Part shown: in pieces, positions 44,801 to 52,663 of the stretch
Layout: each line of letters starts with the position of its first letter
Position numbering within the stretch: position 1 is the first letter of the stretch
NCBI GenBank assembly: GCA_051656605.1
Contig: JBOGCF010000040.1
Coordinates: forward strand, 1-64,000
DNA length: 64,000 bases
Direction of reading: 5' to 3'
Origin: UBA12018 sp051656605
Lineage (GTDB): Bacteria; Bacteroidota; Bacteroidia; Bacteroidales; CAMTPD01
Position numbers and translations under genes: made by a program
The notes under the pieces: model-generated
The model's database searches: none
Told to the model about the DNA's origin: nothing
What the model saw: the letters and a program-made list of their open reading frames with translations, nothing else

Positions 44801-44861
44801 GGCTATCTACAGTTATATCTCGACCGATCGATTTGGTAAATCGGAGCAACAAACGTCCTAA
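41820..44861 (+). CDS. RND efflux pump, HAE1/AcrB type
   Basis: A 1013-aa pump with twelve expected membrane helices and two large periplasmic loops. Family blocks seen: SIRRPVFATVLMLIIMLFG, the proton-relay region SVGLVVDDAIVVAENIY with paired Asp residues in helix 4, and GLVAKNGILIVEFANQRQEEG in the second half. It exports drugs or other amphiphiles using the proton gradient. Length is slightly shorter than AcrB. Middle gene of the operon, 18 bases before the TolC-like gene. Confidence 0.94.
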   Translation: MNISELSIRRPVFATVLMLIIMLFGFIGYTSLGVREYPSVDKPIISVNVSYPGANADVIMNQITEPLEQNINGIPGIRSLSSVSSQGSSRITVEFELEVDMERAANDVRDKVSRAQRFLPRDCDPPTVSKADADSDPIIRISLASESRSLLELTEIAELTVKERLQTISDVSAVDLWGAKRYSMRLWLDPVKMAGYGVTPLDVKNAVDKENVELPSGSIEGNTMELSIRTLGLMSTPKEFNDLIVKKDNDKIVRFSDIGRAELAPEDMRSILKKNGVPNVMVVIIPQPGANHIDIADEAYIRLEQLRKDLPEDVTIEMVQDNTRFIRASISEVEETIYVAFLLVVFIIFAFLRDWRVTLVPVVVIPVSLIGAFFVMYIAGFSMNVLTMLAIVLSVGLVVDDAIVVAENIYVRIERGMSPKEAGIEGSKEIFFAVISTTITLVAVFLPIVFLEGMTGKLFKEFSIVIAGSVIISSFVALTFTPMFATKILKRREKKNKLYTVTEPFFEWLTNGYTHTLQYFLKRKMMAIPVVVVLLGLIFWLFQQVPSELAPLEDRSQVTISLRGPEGSTFEYIRDYSDDVAFVIDSVVPERASTVSRANSGSGFAFVMLPDIKDRERSQMDVADAISNEVRKNSVARAFVRQQSTFGGGRGGMPVQYVLQAPNLEKLQEFLPQFMQQVNESPVFQMADANLKFTKPETRIEINRDKATLLGVSTRNIAQTLQYALSGQRMGYFYLNGKQYQILGEINRQQRNTPLDLKSIFVRSDNGDMVQLDNLVTLQESVAPPQLYRYNRFVSATISTGLSKGYTIGDGLDEMDRIAKETLDGSFRTALTGESKEFRESSSSLMFAFILALLLIYLVLAAQFESFKDPMVIMVTVPLAIAGALIFMAYSGTTLNIFSQIGIIMLIGLVAKNGILIVEFANQRQEEGLSKAEAILTASVQRLRPILMTSTSTLLGLLPLVYASGEGANSRISMGISVVGGMLVSTFLTLYIVPAIYSYISTDRFGKSEQQTS

Positions 44862-44879
44862 CTTTTATATGGCTATCGA

Positions 44880-46265
44880 ATGAAAAAAATATATTTATAC
44901 CTTCTTATGTTTTGTGCCTTTGCGGGTGCTCAGGCACAAAACACGGTCTACTCGGCCAATGGTGTTTTTGCCGACTCGCTCAACGAATTGTCTATGCAAC
45001 CTCTTACCTTGCAACAGTGTGTTCGCTTGGGCATGGAGAAAAACTACAATATACAGATCCAGCAAAGCAATCAACACATCCTAGATAACAATGCAACCAT
45101 CGGAAATGCGGGGTATTTGCCCCGTTTGGATGCATCGGGGGGATACTCGGGCTCACTAACGAATACAACCACCAAGAATGATGACGACACCAAAGAGGTA
45201 AACAAAGGGGTGAACAATACGCAGGCAAATGCGGGATTGAACATGAACTGGACTGTTTTTGATGGCTTTGCCATTCAGACAAACTATGAAAAGCTGAAGG
45301 AGCTACAAAATATGGGTGTCTTGAATACGCGCATTACCATAGAAAATGTTGTTGCGGATATCGCTGCTGAATACTTTCAACTGATCCGTCAAAAGATTCG
45401 TTTAGGTAATTTACGCTCTACGGTATCTTTATCGAAAGAACGCCTTCGTATTGCTGAAGCGCGTTATCAATTGGGAGTGGCTTCACGCTTGGATGTGCAG
45501 CAAGCACGCGTCGATTTTAATGCAGACAGTTCGCGCTTGATGACGCAGATGGAAACGGTGTATACCTCGCAAATATCCTTAAACCAACTGATGGCTTACG
45601 AACCGGTTTACGCACCTACGCGTACGGCCGATTCAACCATTGTACTAACACCCATCCCCGACCGGGATTTACTTTGGAGCAAAACGCTTTCATCCAACAC
45701 ACAATTGCTTGCTGTCGAAAAGGAAGTGGGACTGTCTGAAATGGACTTGAAGATTGCGAAGTCAAGAAACTATCCGTATGTAAAATTGAATGCAGGTTAT
45801 GGGTATTCGGCCAACTGGTATGATGACAGTGCGATTAAAATACGCGAAAACATGAGCCTGAACTATGGGGCAACGGCTGGATTTACCATCTTCGACGGGT
45901 TCAATCGCAAACGAGAACAGCGCAATGCGAAAACGCAAATCAAAATTCGCGAACTGCAAAAGGGAAATCTTGAATTGGGATTGAAGGCGGATATGTCGAA
46001 CCTCTGGATGGCTTATCAAAACAACCTTCAACTCCTAAAGCTTGAAAAGGAGAATGTCGTGATTGCTCGTGACAATTACGACATTGCAATGGATCGTTAC
46101 AAACTGGGCGAAATTGCCGGAATCGAACTCCGTGAAGCACAATTGAGTTTGCTCGATGCAGAAGAACGTGAGTCCTCGGCTGAGTTTGCGACTAAGATTT
46201 GTGAGATTTCATTGATGCAATTGAGCGGTGATCTGCTCAACTACATCTTTTCGGGATCTATCTGA
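44880..46265 (+). CDS. TolC-family outer-membrane efflux protein
   Basis: A 461-aa protein with a signal peptide (to about residue 19, GAQAQ) and two outer-membrane-efflux-protein repeats: LTLQQCVRLGMEKNYNIQIQQ in the first half, ARYQLGVASRLDVQQARVDF, and the internal echo YDIAMDRYKLGEIAGIELREAQLSLLDAE. It forms the exit duct for the RND pump. Its last 25 bases overlap the 3' end of the convergent pseudouridine synthase gene. Confidence 0.92.
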   Translation: MKKIYLYLLMFCAFAGAQAQNTVYSANGVFADSLNELSMQPLTLQQCVRLGMEKNYNIQIQQSNQHILDNNATIGNAGYLPRLDASGGYSGSLTNTTTKNDDDTKEVNKGVNNTQANAGLNMNWTVFDGFAIQTNYEKLKELQNMGVLNTRITIENVVADIAAEYFQLIRQKIRLGNLRSTVSLSKERLRIAEARYQLGVASRLDVQQARVDFNADSSRLMTQMETVYTSQISLNQLMAYEPVYAPTRTADSTIVLTPIPDRDLLWSKTLSSNTQLLAVEKEVGLSEMDLKIAKSRNYPYVKLNAGYGYSANWYDDSAIKIRENMSLNYGATAGFTIFDGFNRKREQRNAKTQIKIRELQKGNLELGLKADMSNLWMAYQNNLQLLKLEKENVVIARDNYDIAMDRYKLGEIAGIELREAQLSLLDAEERESSAEFATKICEISLMQLSGDLLNYIFSGSI

Positions 46266-46954
46266 TACGAAACAATACGATCCCAATGGGGCGGAAAGGG
46301 AGCGGCTATGTGTAGTCGCTCTTTTTTTATGGGATGATCGAGTGTGATGGTGGTAGCATGCAAGAACATTTCATAGATACCAAGCTGCGTAGTATACAGT
46401 TTGTTGTGCTTGTTGTCGCCGTGTACCCTATCGTTGATGATGTAGTGTCTCAAATGTGCGAGATGTTGACGAATCTGATGCCAACGACCTGTAAATGGGC
46501 GGCACTCAATCACCGAATACCTGCTGTGCGGATATTTACCGGCAGAAATAGGTACTTCGAGCCACTTCAACGGTTTAAAGTCGGTTTGTGCCTCGTAGAT
46601 ATTTCCATTTTCATTCTTTACCGGATGATCTAAAGAAATAGGCTCGCACATCCATCCTCTAACCAATGCCGTATAAATCTTTTCTGCCTGATGAGAAACT
46701 AATTGTTCATTCAATGCTCTTGCCACTTCGGGAGTAAATGCAAACAATAAGATCCCCGACGTAGGACGATCAATTCGATGCACGGGATACAAATGACAAC
46801 CAATCTGGTCGCGTAAGATCTGCAAAGCAAAAACGGTATCTTCTTCGGCAATACGAGTACGATGAACCAACAGTCCACACGGTTTATTAATCGCAATGAA
46901 CCATTCGTCACGATATAATACTTCTAATACGATCTCCAGATTTATTATTTTCAT
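46241..46954 (-). CDS. truC: tRNA pseudouridine synthase, TruC-like
   Basis: A 237-aa RluA-family enzyme without an S4 domain. The catalytic block is YPVHRIDRPTSGILLFAF, with the Asp after RI as nucleophile, followed by GRWHQIRQHLAHLRHYIIND. Small size and lack of S4 fit TruC (U65 of tRNA), although other single-domain RluA members cannot be excluded. It converges on, and overlaps by 25 bases, the TolC-like gene. Its promoter -7 box is at 46994-47001. Confidence 0.82.
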   Translation of the reverse strand: MKIINLEIVLEVLYRDEWFIAINKPCGLLVHRTRIAEEDTVFALQILRDQIGCHLYPVHRIDRPTSGILLFAFTPEVARALNEQLVSHQAEKIYTALVRGWMCEPISLDHPVKNENGNIYEAQTDFKPLKWLEVPISAGKYPHSRYSVIECRPFTGRWHQIRQHLAHLRHYIINDRVHGDNKHNKLYTTQLGIYEMFLHATTITLDHPIKKERLHIAAPFPPHWDRIVSYQIDPEKM

Positions 46955-46993
46955 GCAAAAAACTAAAGCTTATTGACCTACACTTTTATGAAA

Positions 46994-47013
46994 CAAAGAT
47001 ACGATTATCTTTG
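46994..47013. promoter_or_regulatory. Divergent -7 boxes in a perfect palindrome
   Basis: CAAAGATA-CGAT-TATCTTTG: each arm is a consensus -7 box (TATCTTTG), one pointing to truC at 46954 and one pointing right into the noncoding gap. Confidence 0.5.
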
Positions 47014-47220
47014 AGATGAAAGGGTTGTGTATTTACTACAAAATAATTGCAGAGAAGAAATCGGTTTATTACCTTTGGTATGCAAAAGAATTTGGCTGAA
47101 TCAGAAGAATAATTAGTTCGAAAATCGAATCGATTTAAAGCTCTAAATTTGTTTTCTCTTCGAATTAAAACTTTTTGATAAGAATGCTAGATTACTTAAC
47201 ACTTCTTATAACGAAAACCC

Positions 47221-47250
47221 TTGACAAACTAAAAAAACACAGTATCTTTG
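47221..47250 (+). promoter_or_regulatory. Consensus promoter in the truC-dprA gap
   Basis: TTG (47221-47223), 19-base spacer and TATCTTTG (47243-47250). No ORF follows; a terminator begins 50 bases downstream, so it drives a short RNA. Confidence 0.8.
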
Positions 47251-47256
47251 CACTGT

Positions 47257-47335
47257 GGTTTTTTCATAATAGTATTAGATTTAAGGTTAACAAAGTTTGT
47301 TAAGGGAAGTCGTGAGACTTTCCTTAATTTTTTTT
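47257..47335 (+). ncRNA. Candidate small RNA, about 80 nt
   Basis: The predicted start is about 7 bases after the consensus promoter. The RNA ends in a strong terminator: TTAAGGGAAGTC (47300-47311), loop GTGA (a GNRA-type loop), GACTTTCCTTAA (47316-47327), then eight T. Just before it, TTAACAAAGTTTGTTAA (47287-47303) is a perfect palindrome that shares TTAA with the terminator stem, so the two hairpins exclude each other. No ORF is present. Possible identities are a conserved Bacteroidales small RNA (such as the Rfam Bacteroidales-1 type) or a leader attenuator without a gene. Nothing else is seen in the 46955-47524 gap. Confidence 0.6.
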
Positions 47336-47524
47336 GTACCTACCCCAACTATCCTAAATAAAATCGTGGATAACAAACCCATTTTTAATCTGCTACCAAC
47401 GACTATTAAATCAAGCAACTCTATCGTTTTGTTGTCTCCTCTATTCAAGAAAATATAGTATACTCTTTATCTGTTTTAAACTCAGCACATTTAAAATCAT
47501 AAATTTATTTTGAGCAGACTCTGA

Positions 47525-48640
47525 TCATACTCTTTTCAGTGCGTATGAACCTCCGGGCAAACATTTCACATATCCTTTCATCTCCATTTCGAAAAGCTGA
47601 GAAGAAAGTTTATAAACAGGGATTCCTAGTTTCAGTGCCATAATATTTAGATGTGAAGACTCGCAAAGAGATAAAAAATCTACAATAATCTGCTCTTCGG
47701 GAGAATAGTCAAAACAGATCTCTTGCTGCTTTGGTGTCATCACTTTTGTGGTAACATCCCAACGCATCATCTCAATCAAGTCGGTATGAGAGGTAATCAT
47801 GGCCGCTTTATTTTGCTGAATCAGCCGCACACATCCCGCAGAATATTGATCATATACCCGTCCGGGAAAGGAGAAAACATCACGCCCATACGACGCAGCC
47901 AACTCGCCCGTAATCAAAGAACCTCCTTTGATCGACGACTCTACCACAATTGTTGCGTCGGCAATACCGGCTACAATTCGATTACGCTTCACAAAGTTTT
48001 GTCGGTCGGGATTTGTTCCACTCGGAAAATCGGTAAGCAATCCGCCATTCGAAAGCATTTCGATTGCAGTTTTGCGATGCACTGACGGATAAATTCGATC
48101 TAGCCCATGTGCCAATACCCCTACGGTAGGCAATCCGAGTCGCACAGCCGCACGATGTGCTACAATATCAATTCCGTAAGCCAGTCCGCTTACTACCAGT
48201 AAATCAGGATAATGCTCTGCCAACCCCATCAATAACATTTCGGTAAGGTCTTTCCCATATTCGGTACAATTACGCGTACCCACAATGCTTACAATCTTGG
48301 AAGCATTGAGATTCATATCGCCTTTGGCAAATAGGAGAATCGGTGCGTCTGCACACTCTTTCAAACGAGAGGGATAATCCGGATCGGTATAAAACAGGGG
48401 AGTGATGTGGTTCTTCAATACAAAGGTCAACTCTTTTTCTGCTTCTTCAAGTACTTGCGGATTTTTCAATTCGGAAGCAAGCCGGTCGGTAATACCAAAG
48501 ACTCGTTTCAAGTTTGCTGTGCTTTCGGTAAAAATGGCTTCTTCATCGCCAACTACATCCATGAGATGTCGGGCAGTAATATCGCCCACCCCGCGAACGC
48601 GGGTAAGGGCAATACGGTATAAAAGTTTGTCGTGTTTCAT
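47525..48640 (-). CDS. dprA: DNA-processing protein DprA
   Basis: A 371-aa protein with an N-terminal helix-hairpin-helix (RVRGVGDITARHLM), a Rossmann-like DprA core with SIVGTRNCTEYGK, VSGLAYGIDIVAHRAA, GVLAHGLDRIYP and FVKRNRIVAGIAD, and a C-terminal winged-helix segment. It loads RecA on incoming single-stranded DNA in transformation and is also kept in non-competent bacteria. Its start overlaps the thioesterase stop (ATGA), so the two are translationally coupled. Confidence 0.93.
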   Translation of the reverse strand: MKHDKLLYRIALTRVRGVGDITARHLMDVVGDEEAIFTESTANLKRVFGITDRLASELKNPQVLEEAEKELTFVLKNHITPLFYTDPDYPSRLKECADAPILLFAKGDMNLNASKIVSIVGTRNCTEYGKDLTEMLLMGLAEHYPDLLVVSGLAYGIDIVAHRAAVRLGLPTVGVLAHGLDRIYPSVHRKTAIEMLSNGGLLTDFPSGTNPDRQNFVKRNRIVAGIADATIVVESSIKGGSLITGELAASYGRDVFSFPGRVYDQYSAGCVRLIQQNKAAMITSHTDLIEMMRWDVTTKVMTPKQQEICFDYSPEEQIIVDFLSLCESSHLNIMALKLGIPVYKLSSQLFEMEMKGYVKCLPGGSYALKRV

Positions 48641-49047
48641 TTCTTAGACATTTTCTCGAGTACTTTTTCGTAATATTCTCCTCGAGTCAGTCTGCCGTTT
48701 TCAACAATCACACATTCAACCTTCGCTTTCACGGCAAGCTGCTCATCACTTGCTCTGTAAATATCCTGATGGAACACAATCTTTGGTCCCTCTTTACCAA
48801 CATTCAGACAAGAAATAAACTCATCTCCGCTCGTAAGCGAGGTTCTAAATTGCATGTCTACACGCGATACAAAAGCATCAATCCCTTGCTTGTGCATCTC
48901 GCCGAAGTTTTCACCCAGCGATTCCCAAAACTCATGGCGTGTATGCTCTAGGTAGTGCTGATAATTGGCATTGTTTACAACCCCTTGTAAGTCGCATTCG
49001 TAGTCGCGCACCTTCATCTTCAATTGATAGGCGTACTCTTTTTTCAT
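48637..49047 (-). CDS. 4-hydroxybenzoyl-CoA-type acyl-CoA thioesterase
   Basis: A 136-aa hotdog-fold protein from the ATG at 49047 (a longer frame to 49107 lacks a better start). The motif YECDLQGVVNNANYQHYLEHTRHEF at about 12-36 is the YbgC/4HBT active-site block, with Asp in the D-x2-G position. It hydrolyses short- or medium-chain acyl-CoA in the cytoplasm. It overlaps dprA by 3 bases. Confidence 0.87.
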   Translation of the reverse strand: MKKEYAYQLKMKVRDYECDLQGVVNNANYQHYLEHTRHEFWESLGENFGEMHKQGIDAFVSRVDMQFRTSLTSGDEFISCLNVGKEGPKIVFHQDIYRASDEQLAVKAKVECVIVENGRLTRGEYYEKVLEKMSKK

Positions 49048-49134
49048 TGTAATTCTAATTTTAAAGGAAACAAAAACCCCATGGAAGCATGCACTTACAT
49101 GGGGCACGTGCCTCGGGTTACAAATCCGTTGTCT

Positions 49135-50427
49135 CTATTGGATAGACGGATCGTTTGGCACCAATTTAAATATTTTATCCGAAGGACGGATCTTTTCGTT
49201 CGTTTTAATTGAGAAAAGGTCACCTTTTACAGCTTGTTGTACTGGCTTGAAGTCCACTCTCAACTCTTCTACCATTTGTGTAATCGCCCCTGTAGTAGGT
49301 CCGGTAATCAAAACCTCATCCCCAACATTCAATGTTTGTGTTTCGAGTAGGAACTCTGCAACCCCTACGTTTGCGAAATACTTCATACCCTTTCCGATGT
49401 ATACTTTCTTCTTCGTAGCACCCGAACCGTAGTTTGAAGTCCATTCGCCCAGACGCTGACCCAAGTAATATCCATCCCAAAAACCGCGATTGAATACCGT
49501 ACTTAGACGCTCATCCCAGTTTGCGATACGTTCTTCCGAAAAAGATCCGTCGCAATAGGCCAATACTGCTTCTTTGTAGCATTCTACAACCGTACGTACA
49601 TATTCCGGTCCACGAGCACGACCTTCGATTTTGAATACACGCACACCGGCATCCATCATCTTGTTCATAAAGTGGATCGTTTTCAAGTCTTTCGGAGACA
49701 TGATATATTGATTGTCGATCTCAAGCTCGTTGTCGCTATCTTTCTCACGCACTACATAACCGCGACGACAAATCTGGTTACATGCACCACGATTGGCCGA
49801 AGAGTTTTGTTGGTGCAAGCTGATATAACATTTGCCCGATACTGCCATACAAAGAGCTCCGTGACAGAACATCTCGATACGGATCAAGTTCCCGCTAGGA
49901 CCTACAATATTTTGATTGATAATTTCATCATAGATTGCTTTCACCTGGTTAAGGTTCAACTCGCGAGCCAATACCACAACATCGGCAAACGAAGCGTAGA
50001 ACTTCAATGCTTCAACGTTTGTAATGTTCAACTGCGTAGAAAGGTGCACCTCTACTCCAATGGAGCGAGCATACATCATCGGTGCTACATCAGCCGCGAT
50101 AATTGCAGTTACGTCAGCCTCTTTAGCGGCATCGATGATTTGTTTCATCAAGTTGATATCTTCTCCGTAAATAATGGTATTTACAGTAAGATAGCTCTTA
50201 AGTCCTTTTTCTTTACAGGTCTCCACAATCTTATGCATGTCTTCTACGGTAAACGCATTTGCCGAACGTGCACGCATATTTAATCCTTCGATTCCGAAGT
50301 AAACAGAGTCTGCTCCTCCTTGAATAGCTGCCGCAAGTGATTCCCAAGAACCCACCGGCGCCATTATTTCATAATCTTGAATATTTCTATTTCTTTCTTC
50401 CACGTTTTCAGATAGTTTTACATGCAA
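49135..50427 (-). CDS. U32-family peptidase-like protein (tRNA hydroxylation type)
   Basis: A protein of up to 430 aa with the U32 start EIMAPVGSWESLAAAIQGGADSVYFG and the signature region IEMFCHGALCMAVSGKCYIS followed by further Cys residues (GACNQICRRGY) that can hold an Fe-S cluster. Homologues such as TrhP take part in tRNA uridine-34 hydroxylation rather than proteolysis. The listed start is a TTG overlapped by a -7-like TATTTTTG box (minus strand 50425-50432), so a GTG at 50403 or ATG at 50364 may be the real start. Divergent from dus, another tRNA-modifying gene. Confidence 0.85.
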   Translation of the reverse strand: MHVKLSENVEERNRNIQDYEIMAPVGSWESLAAAIQGGADSVYFGIEGLNMRARSANAFTVEDMHKIVETCKEKGLKSYLTVNTIIYGEDINLMKQIIDAAKEADVTAIIAADVAPMMYARSIGVEVHLSTQLNITNVEALKFYASFADVVVLARELNLNQVKAIYDEIINQNIVGPSGNLIRIEMFCHGALCMAVSGKCYISLHQQNSSANRGACNQICRRGYVVREKDSDNELEIDNQYIMSPKDLKTIHFMNKMMDAGVRVFKIEGRARGPEYVRTVVECYKEAVLAYCDGSFSEERIANWDERLSTVFNRGFWDGYYLGQRLGEWTSNYGSGATKKKVYIGKGMKYFANVGVAEFLLETQTLNVGDEVLITGPTTGAITQMVEELRVDFKPVQQAVKGDLFSIKTNEKIRPSDKIFKLVPNDPSIQ

Positions 50428-50494
50428 AAATACTAAATAAAGACCAAATCTGGACTAAATACACTAAATTTGCAGAGAATTAAGAGGTTTTGTA

Positions 50495-51481
50495 ATGCAA
50501 ATAGGCAATATTGACTTAGGAAAATACCCCATCCTTTTAGCACCGATGGAAGATGTTACCGACATCTCTTTCCGTCTGATGTGCAAGCAGTTTGGGGCAG
50601 ACATGGTATATACAGAGTTCGTTTCGAGCGATGCACTCATTCGCAGCGTAAACAAAACAGAACAGAAACTAAAGGTTAGTGATGACGAACGTCCGGTCGT
50701 AATTCAAATTTACGGGCGCGAAGTAGAGGCAATGGTTGAAGCCGCAAAGATTTGCGAACAAGCTCGTCCCGATGTATTGGACATCAACTTTGGTTGTCCG
50801 GTAAAACGAGTTGCGGGTAAAGGTGCCGGAGCAGGCATGTTACGCAATACTCCGTTGATGACCGAAATCACACGTGAAGTAGTAAAAGCTGTGAATATTC
50901 CCGTTACGGTAAAAACACGCTTGGGCTGGGACAACGATTCTAAGATTATTGTAGATCTAGCAGAAGAACTACAAGATACAGGTATTGCAGCATTGGCAAT
51001 ACATGGTCGCACCCGTAGCCAAATGTATACCGGCGAAGCTGATTGGACTCTCATCGGAGAGGTAAAGAACAATCCGCGTATGCACATCCCGATTATTGGA
51101 AACGGAGATGTTACGACACCGGAAGGCTGTAAAGAGAAGTTTGATAAATACGGAGTAGATGCCGTAATGATTGGTCGTGGTAGCATTGGTCGCCCATGGA
51201 TCTTCAGAGAAATTTCTCATTACCTGAAAACTGGTGAGCAACTTCCTGCCGAATCTTTCCAGTGGTACTTGGATGTAATTAAAAAGCAAGTGATGCAAAG
51301 TGTGGAGCGACTTGACGAGCACCGTGGTATATTACACATCAGACGTCACTTAGCTGCAACACCTTTGTTCAAGGGGATTCCTGATTTCAAATCTACACGT
51401 ATCGATATGTTGCGAGCAGGTTCTGTAGAAGAACTGTTTGCCATTCTGGATGCGATACCCGAACGATTTAATCTTCTATAA
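50495..51481 (+). CDS. dus: tRNA-dihydrouridine synthase
   Basis: A 328-aa flavoenzyme with the TIM-barrel start ILLAPMEDVTDISFRLMCKQFGAD, catalytic region DINFGCPVKRVAGKGAGAGML (Cys in GCP), KTRLGWD, AIHGRTRSQMYTGEADW and GNGDV for FMN binding. It reduces uridines in tRNA D-loops. DusB-like by overall form. A TAAATTTG box at 50465-50472 may be its -7. Followed by a strong terminator. Confidence 0.93.
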   Translation: MQIGNIDLGKYPILLAPMEDVTDISFRLMCKQFGADMVYTEFVSSDALIRSVNKTEQKLKVSDDERPVVIQIYGREVEAMVEAAKICEQARPDVLDINFGCPVKRVAGKGAGAGMLRNTPLMTEITREVVKAVNIPVTVKTRLGWDNDSKIIVDLAEELQDTGIAALAIHGRTRSQMYTGEADWTLIGEVKNNPRMHIPIIGNGDVTTPEGCKEKFDKYGVDAVMIGRGSIGRPWIFREISHYLKTGEQLPAESFQWYLDVIKKQVMQSVERLDEHRGILHIRRHLAATPLFKGIPDFKSTRIDMLRAGSVEELFAILDAIPERFNLL

Positions 51482-51487
51482 ATAACT

Positions 51488-51537
51488 ACGGGATCATTAC
51501 TGAGGTAGTCTTGTTCAGTATTGATCCCGTTTTCTTT
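51488..51537. terminator. Terminator between dus and the epimerase gene
   Basis: ACGGGATCATTACTGA (51488-51503) pairs with TCAGTATTGATCCCGT (51515-51530), one mismatch, followed by a T-rich tail; the genes converge here. Confidence 0.88.
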
Positions 51538-51541
51538 TTAT

Positions 51542-52546
51542 CTAAAGCCAGCCGGCCTCTTTATACCATTTGATGCAAGCCTCGAGTCCGCGACGAAGCG
51601 GATACTCCGGCTCGAAGCCCAACTCCTTTCGAAGCGGTTCGATATCGCACTTCCAGTTTCGTTGCTTTAATATCTTGTATTTATCAAGATTCAACGTCGG
51701 TACATTCCCAGTCAGTTTACCAACTTGTTCCGAAGCAAAGCAGGCAACCTTCCCTACCCAAAGTGGCAAACGTAACTTTAGCGAATGCTTCTTTCCGAGC
51801 AGTTCTTTCAACATCGCACTGTATTCGGCATCGGTATACACATCTCCGTCTGCTACGAAATAAGCTTTATTCCGCAACGGACTTTCCAAGGCCAGAAAAG
51901 CGGCCTTCACCAAGTCGGTTACATAGATAAACGTAATTTGTTGCGGACGAAAACCGAGCCCAACCTCTATCCCCGACTTCACAGCCTTTACATTCAAAAA
52001 GTAATCCTTCTCTCCCGGACCGTACACCCCGGTAGGACGCAGAATCATGTATGGGAAATCGGTTAGAGACTCCAAATACTCCTCAGCTTTTAGTTTACTT
52101 TGTCCGTAAGCCGTATTCGGATTCGGTTTATCACTTCGTTGAAAAGGTGTATAATGTTCTTCATCTCCCAAGCCAAACGAACTAAGGCTACTCATCAATA
52201 CAAACTTCTTCGGAATGCTCCCACTTGCTCGCAATGCATCGATCAAGTTTCGGGTATACTGATAATTTACGCGATCAAAATCGGCCACATGCAGCGACTT
52301 GGTTAGTCCGGCGTTATGAATCACATAATCAAACGCTCCATATTGTGCATTAAACTCCTTCAATTGATCTGTCAGTGCGTTTATATCACCATATTTCAAA
52401 TCAATAAAATGAATCCTGTTATCCTGCAAGTTAGACGTATTGCTGCGAGCACGTACTCCGGCCCACACATCATATCCGCGGTTCAAGGCTTCTTGTACCA
52501 AGAATCCTCCGATAAAACCACTTGCTCCTGTTATTAAAATTCGCAT
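51542..52546 (-). CDS. NAD-dependent epimerase/dehydratase (extended SDR)
   Basis: A 334-aa extended short-chain dehydrogenase: the N-terminal nucleotide-binding motif ITGASGFIGGFL (GxxGxxG), VIHNAGLTK, SSLSSFG with the catalytic Ser region, and YGQSKLKAE (Y-x3-K) near 147-155. Members epimerise or dehydrate nucleotide sugars or reduce other metabolites; the substrate is not evident. A TATATTTG on the minus strand at 52566-52573 is a likely -7 box. It converges on dus. Confidence 0.85.
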   Translation of the reverse strand: MRILITGASGFIGGFLVQEALNRGYDVWAGVRARSNTSNLQDNRIHFIDLKYGDINALTDQLKEFNAQYGAFDYVIHNAGLTKSLHVADFDRVNYQYTRNLIDALRASGSIPKKFVLMSSLSSFGLGDEEHYTPFQRSDKPNPNTAYGQSKLKAEEYLESLTDFPYMILRPTGVYGPGEKDYFLNVKAVKSGIEVGLGFRPQQITFIYVTDLVKAAFLALESPLRNKAYFVADGDVYTDAEYSAMLKELLGKKHSLKLRLPLWVGKVACFASEQVGKLTGNVPTLNLDKYKILKQRNWKCDIEPLRKELGFEPEYPLRRGLEACIKWYKEAGWL

Positions 52547-52663
52547 GATGCATGTTATTTTTTTGCAAATATAAGGGCATAACCTGTTCTTAAATGTTTT
52601 ACAATTGAATTTATTCGTTACTTTGTAGTATATTATTAAAAATGCCTAAATGCTTTGATTGCT

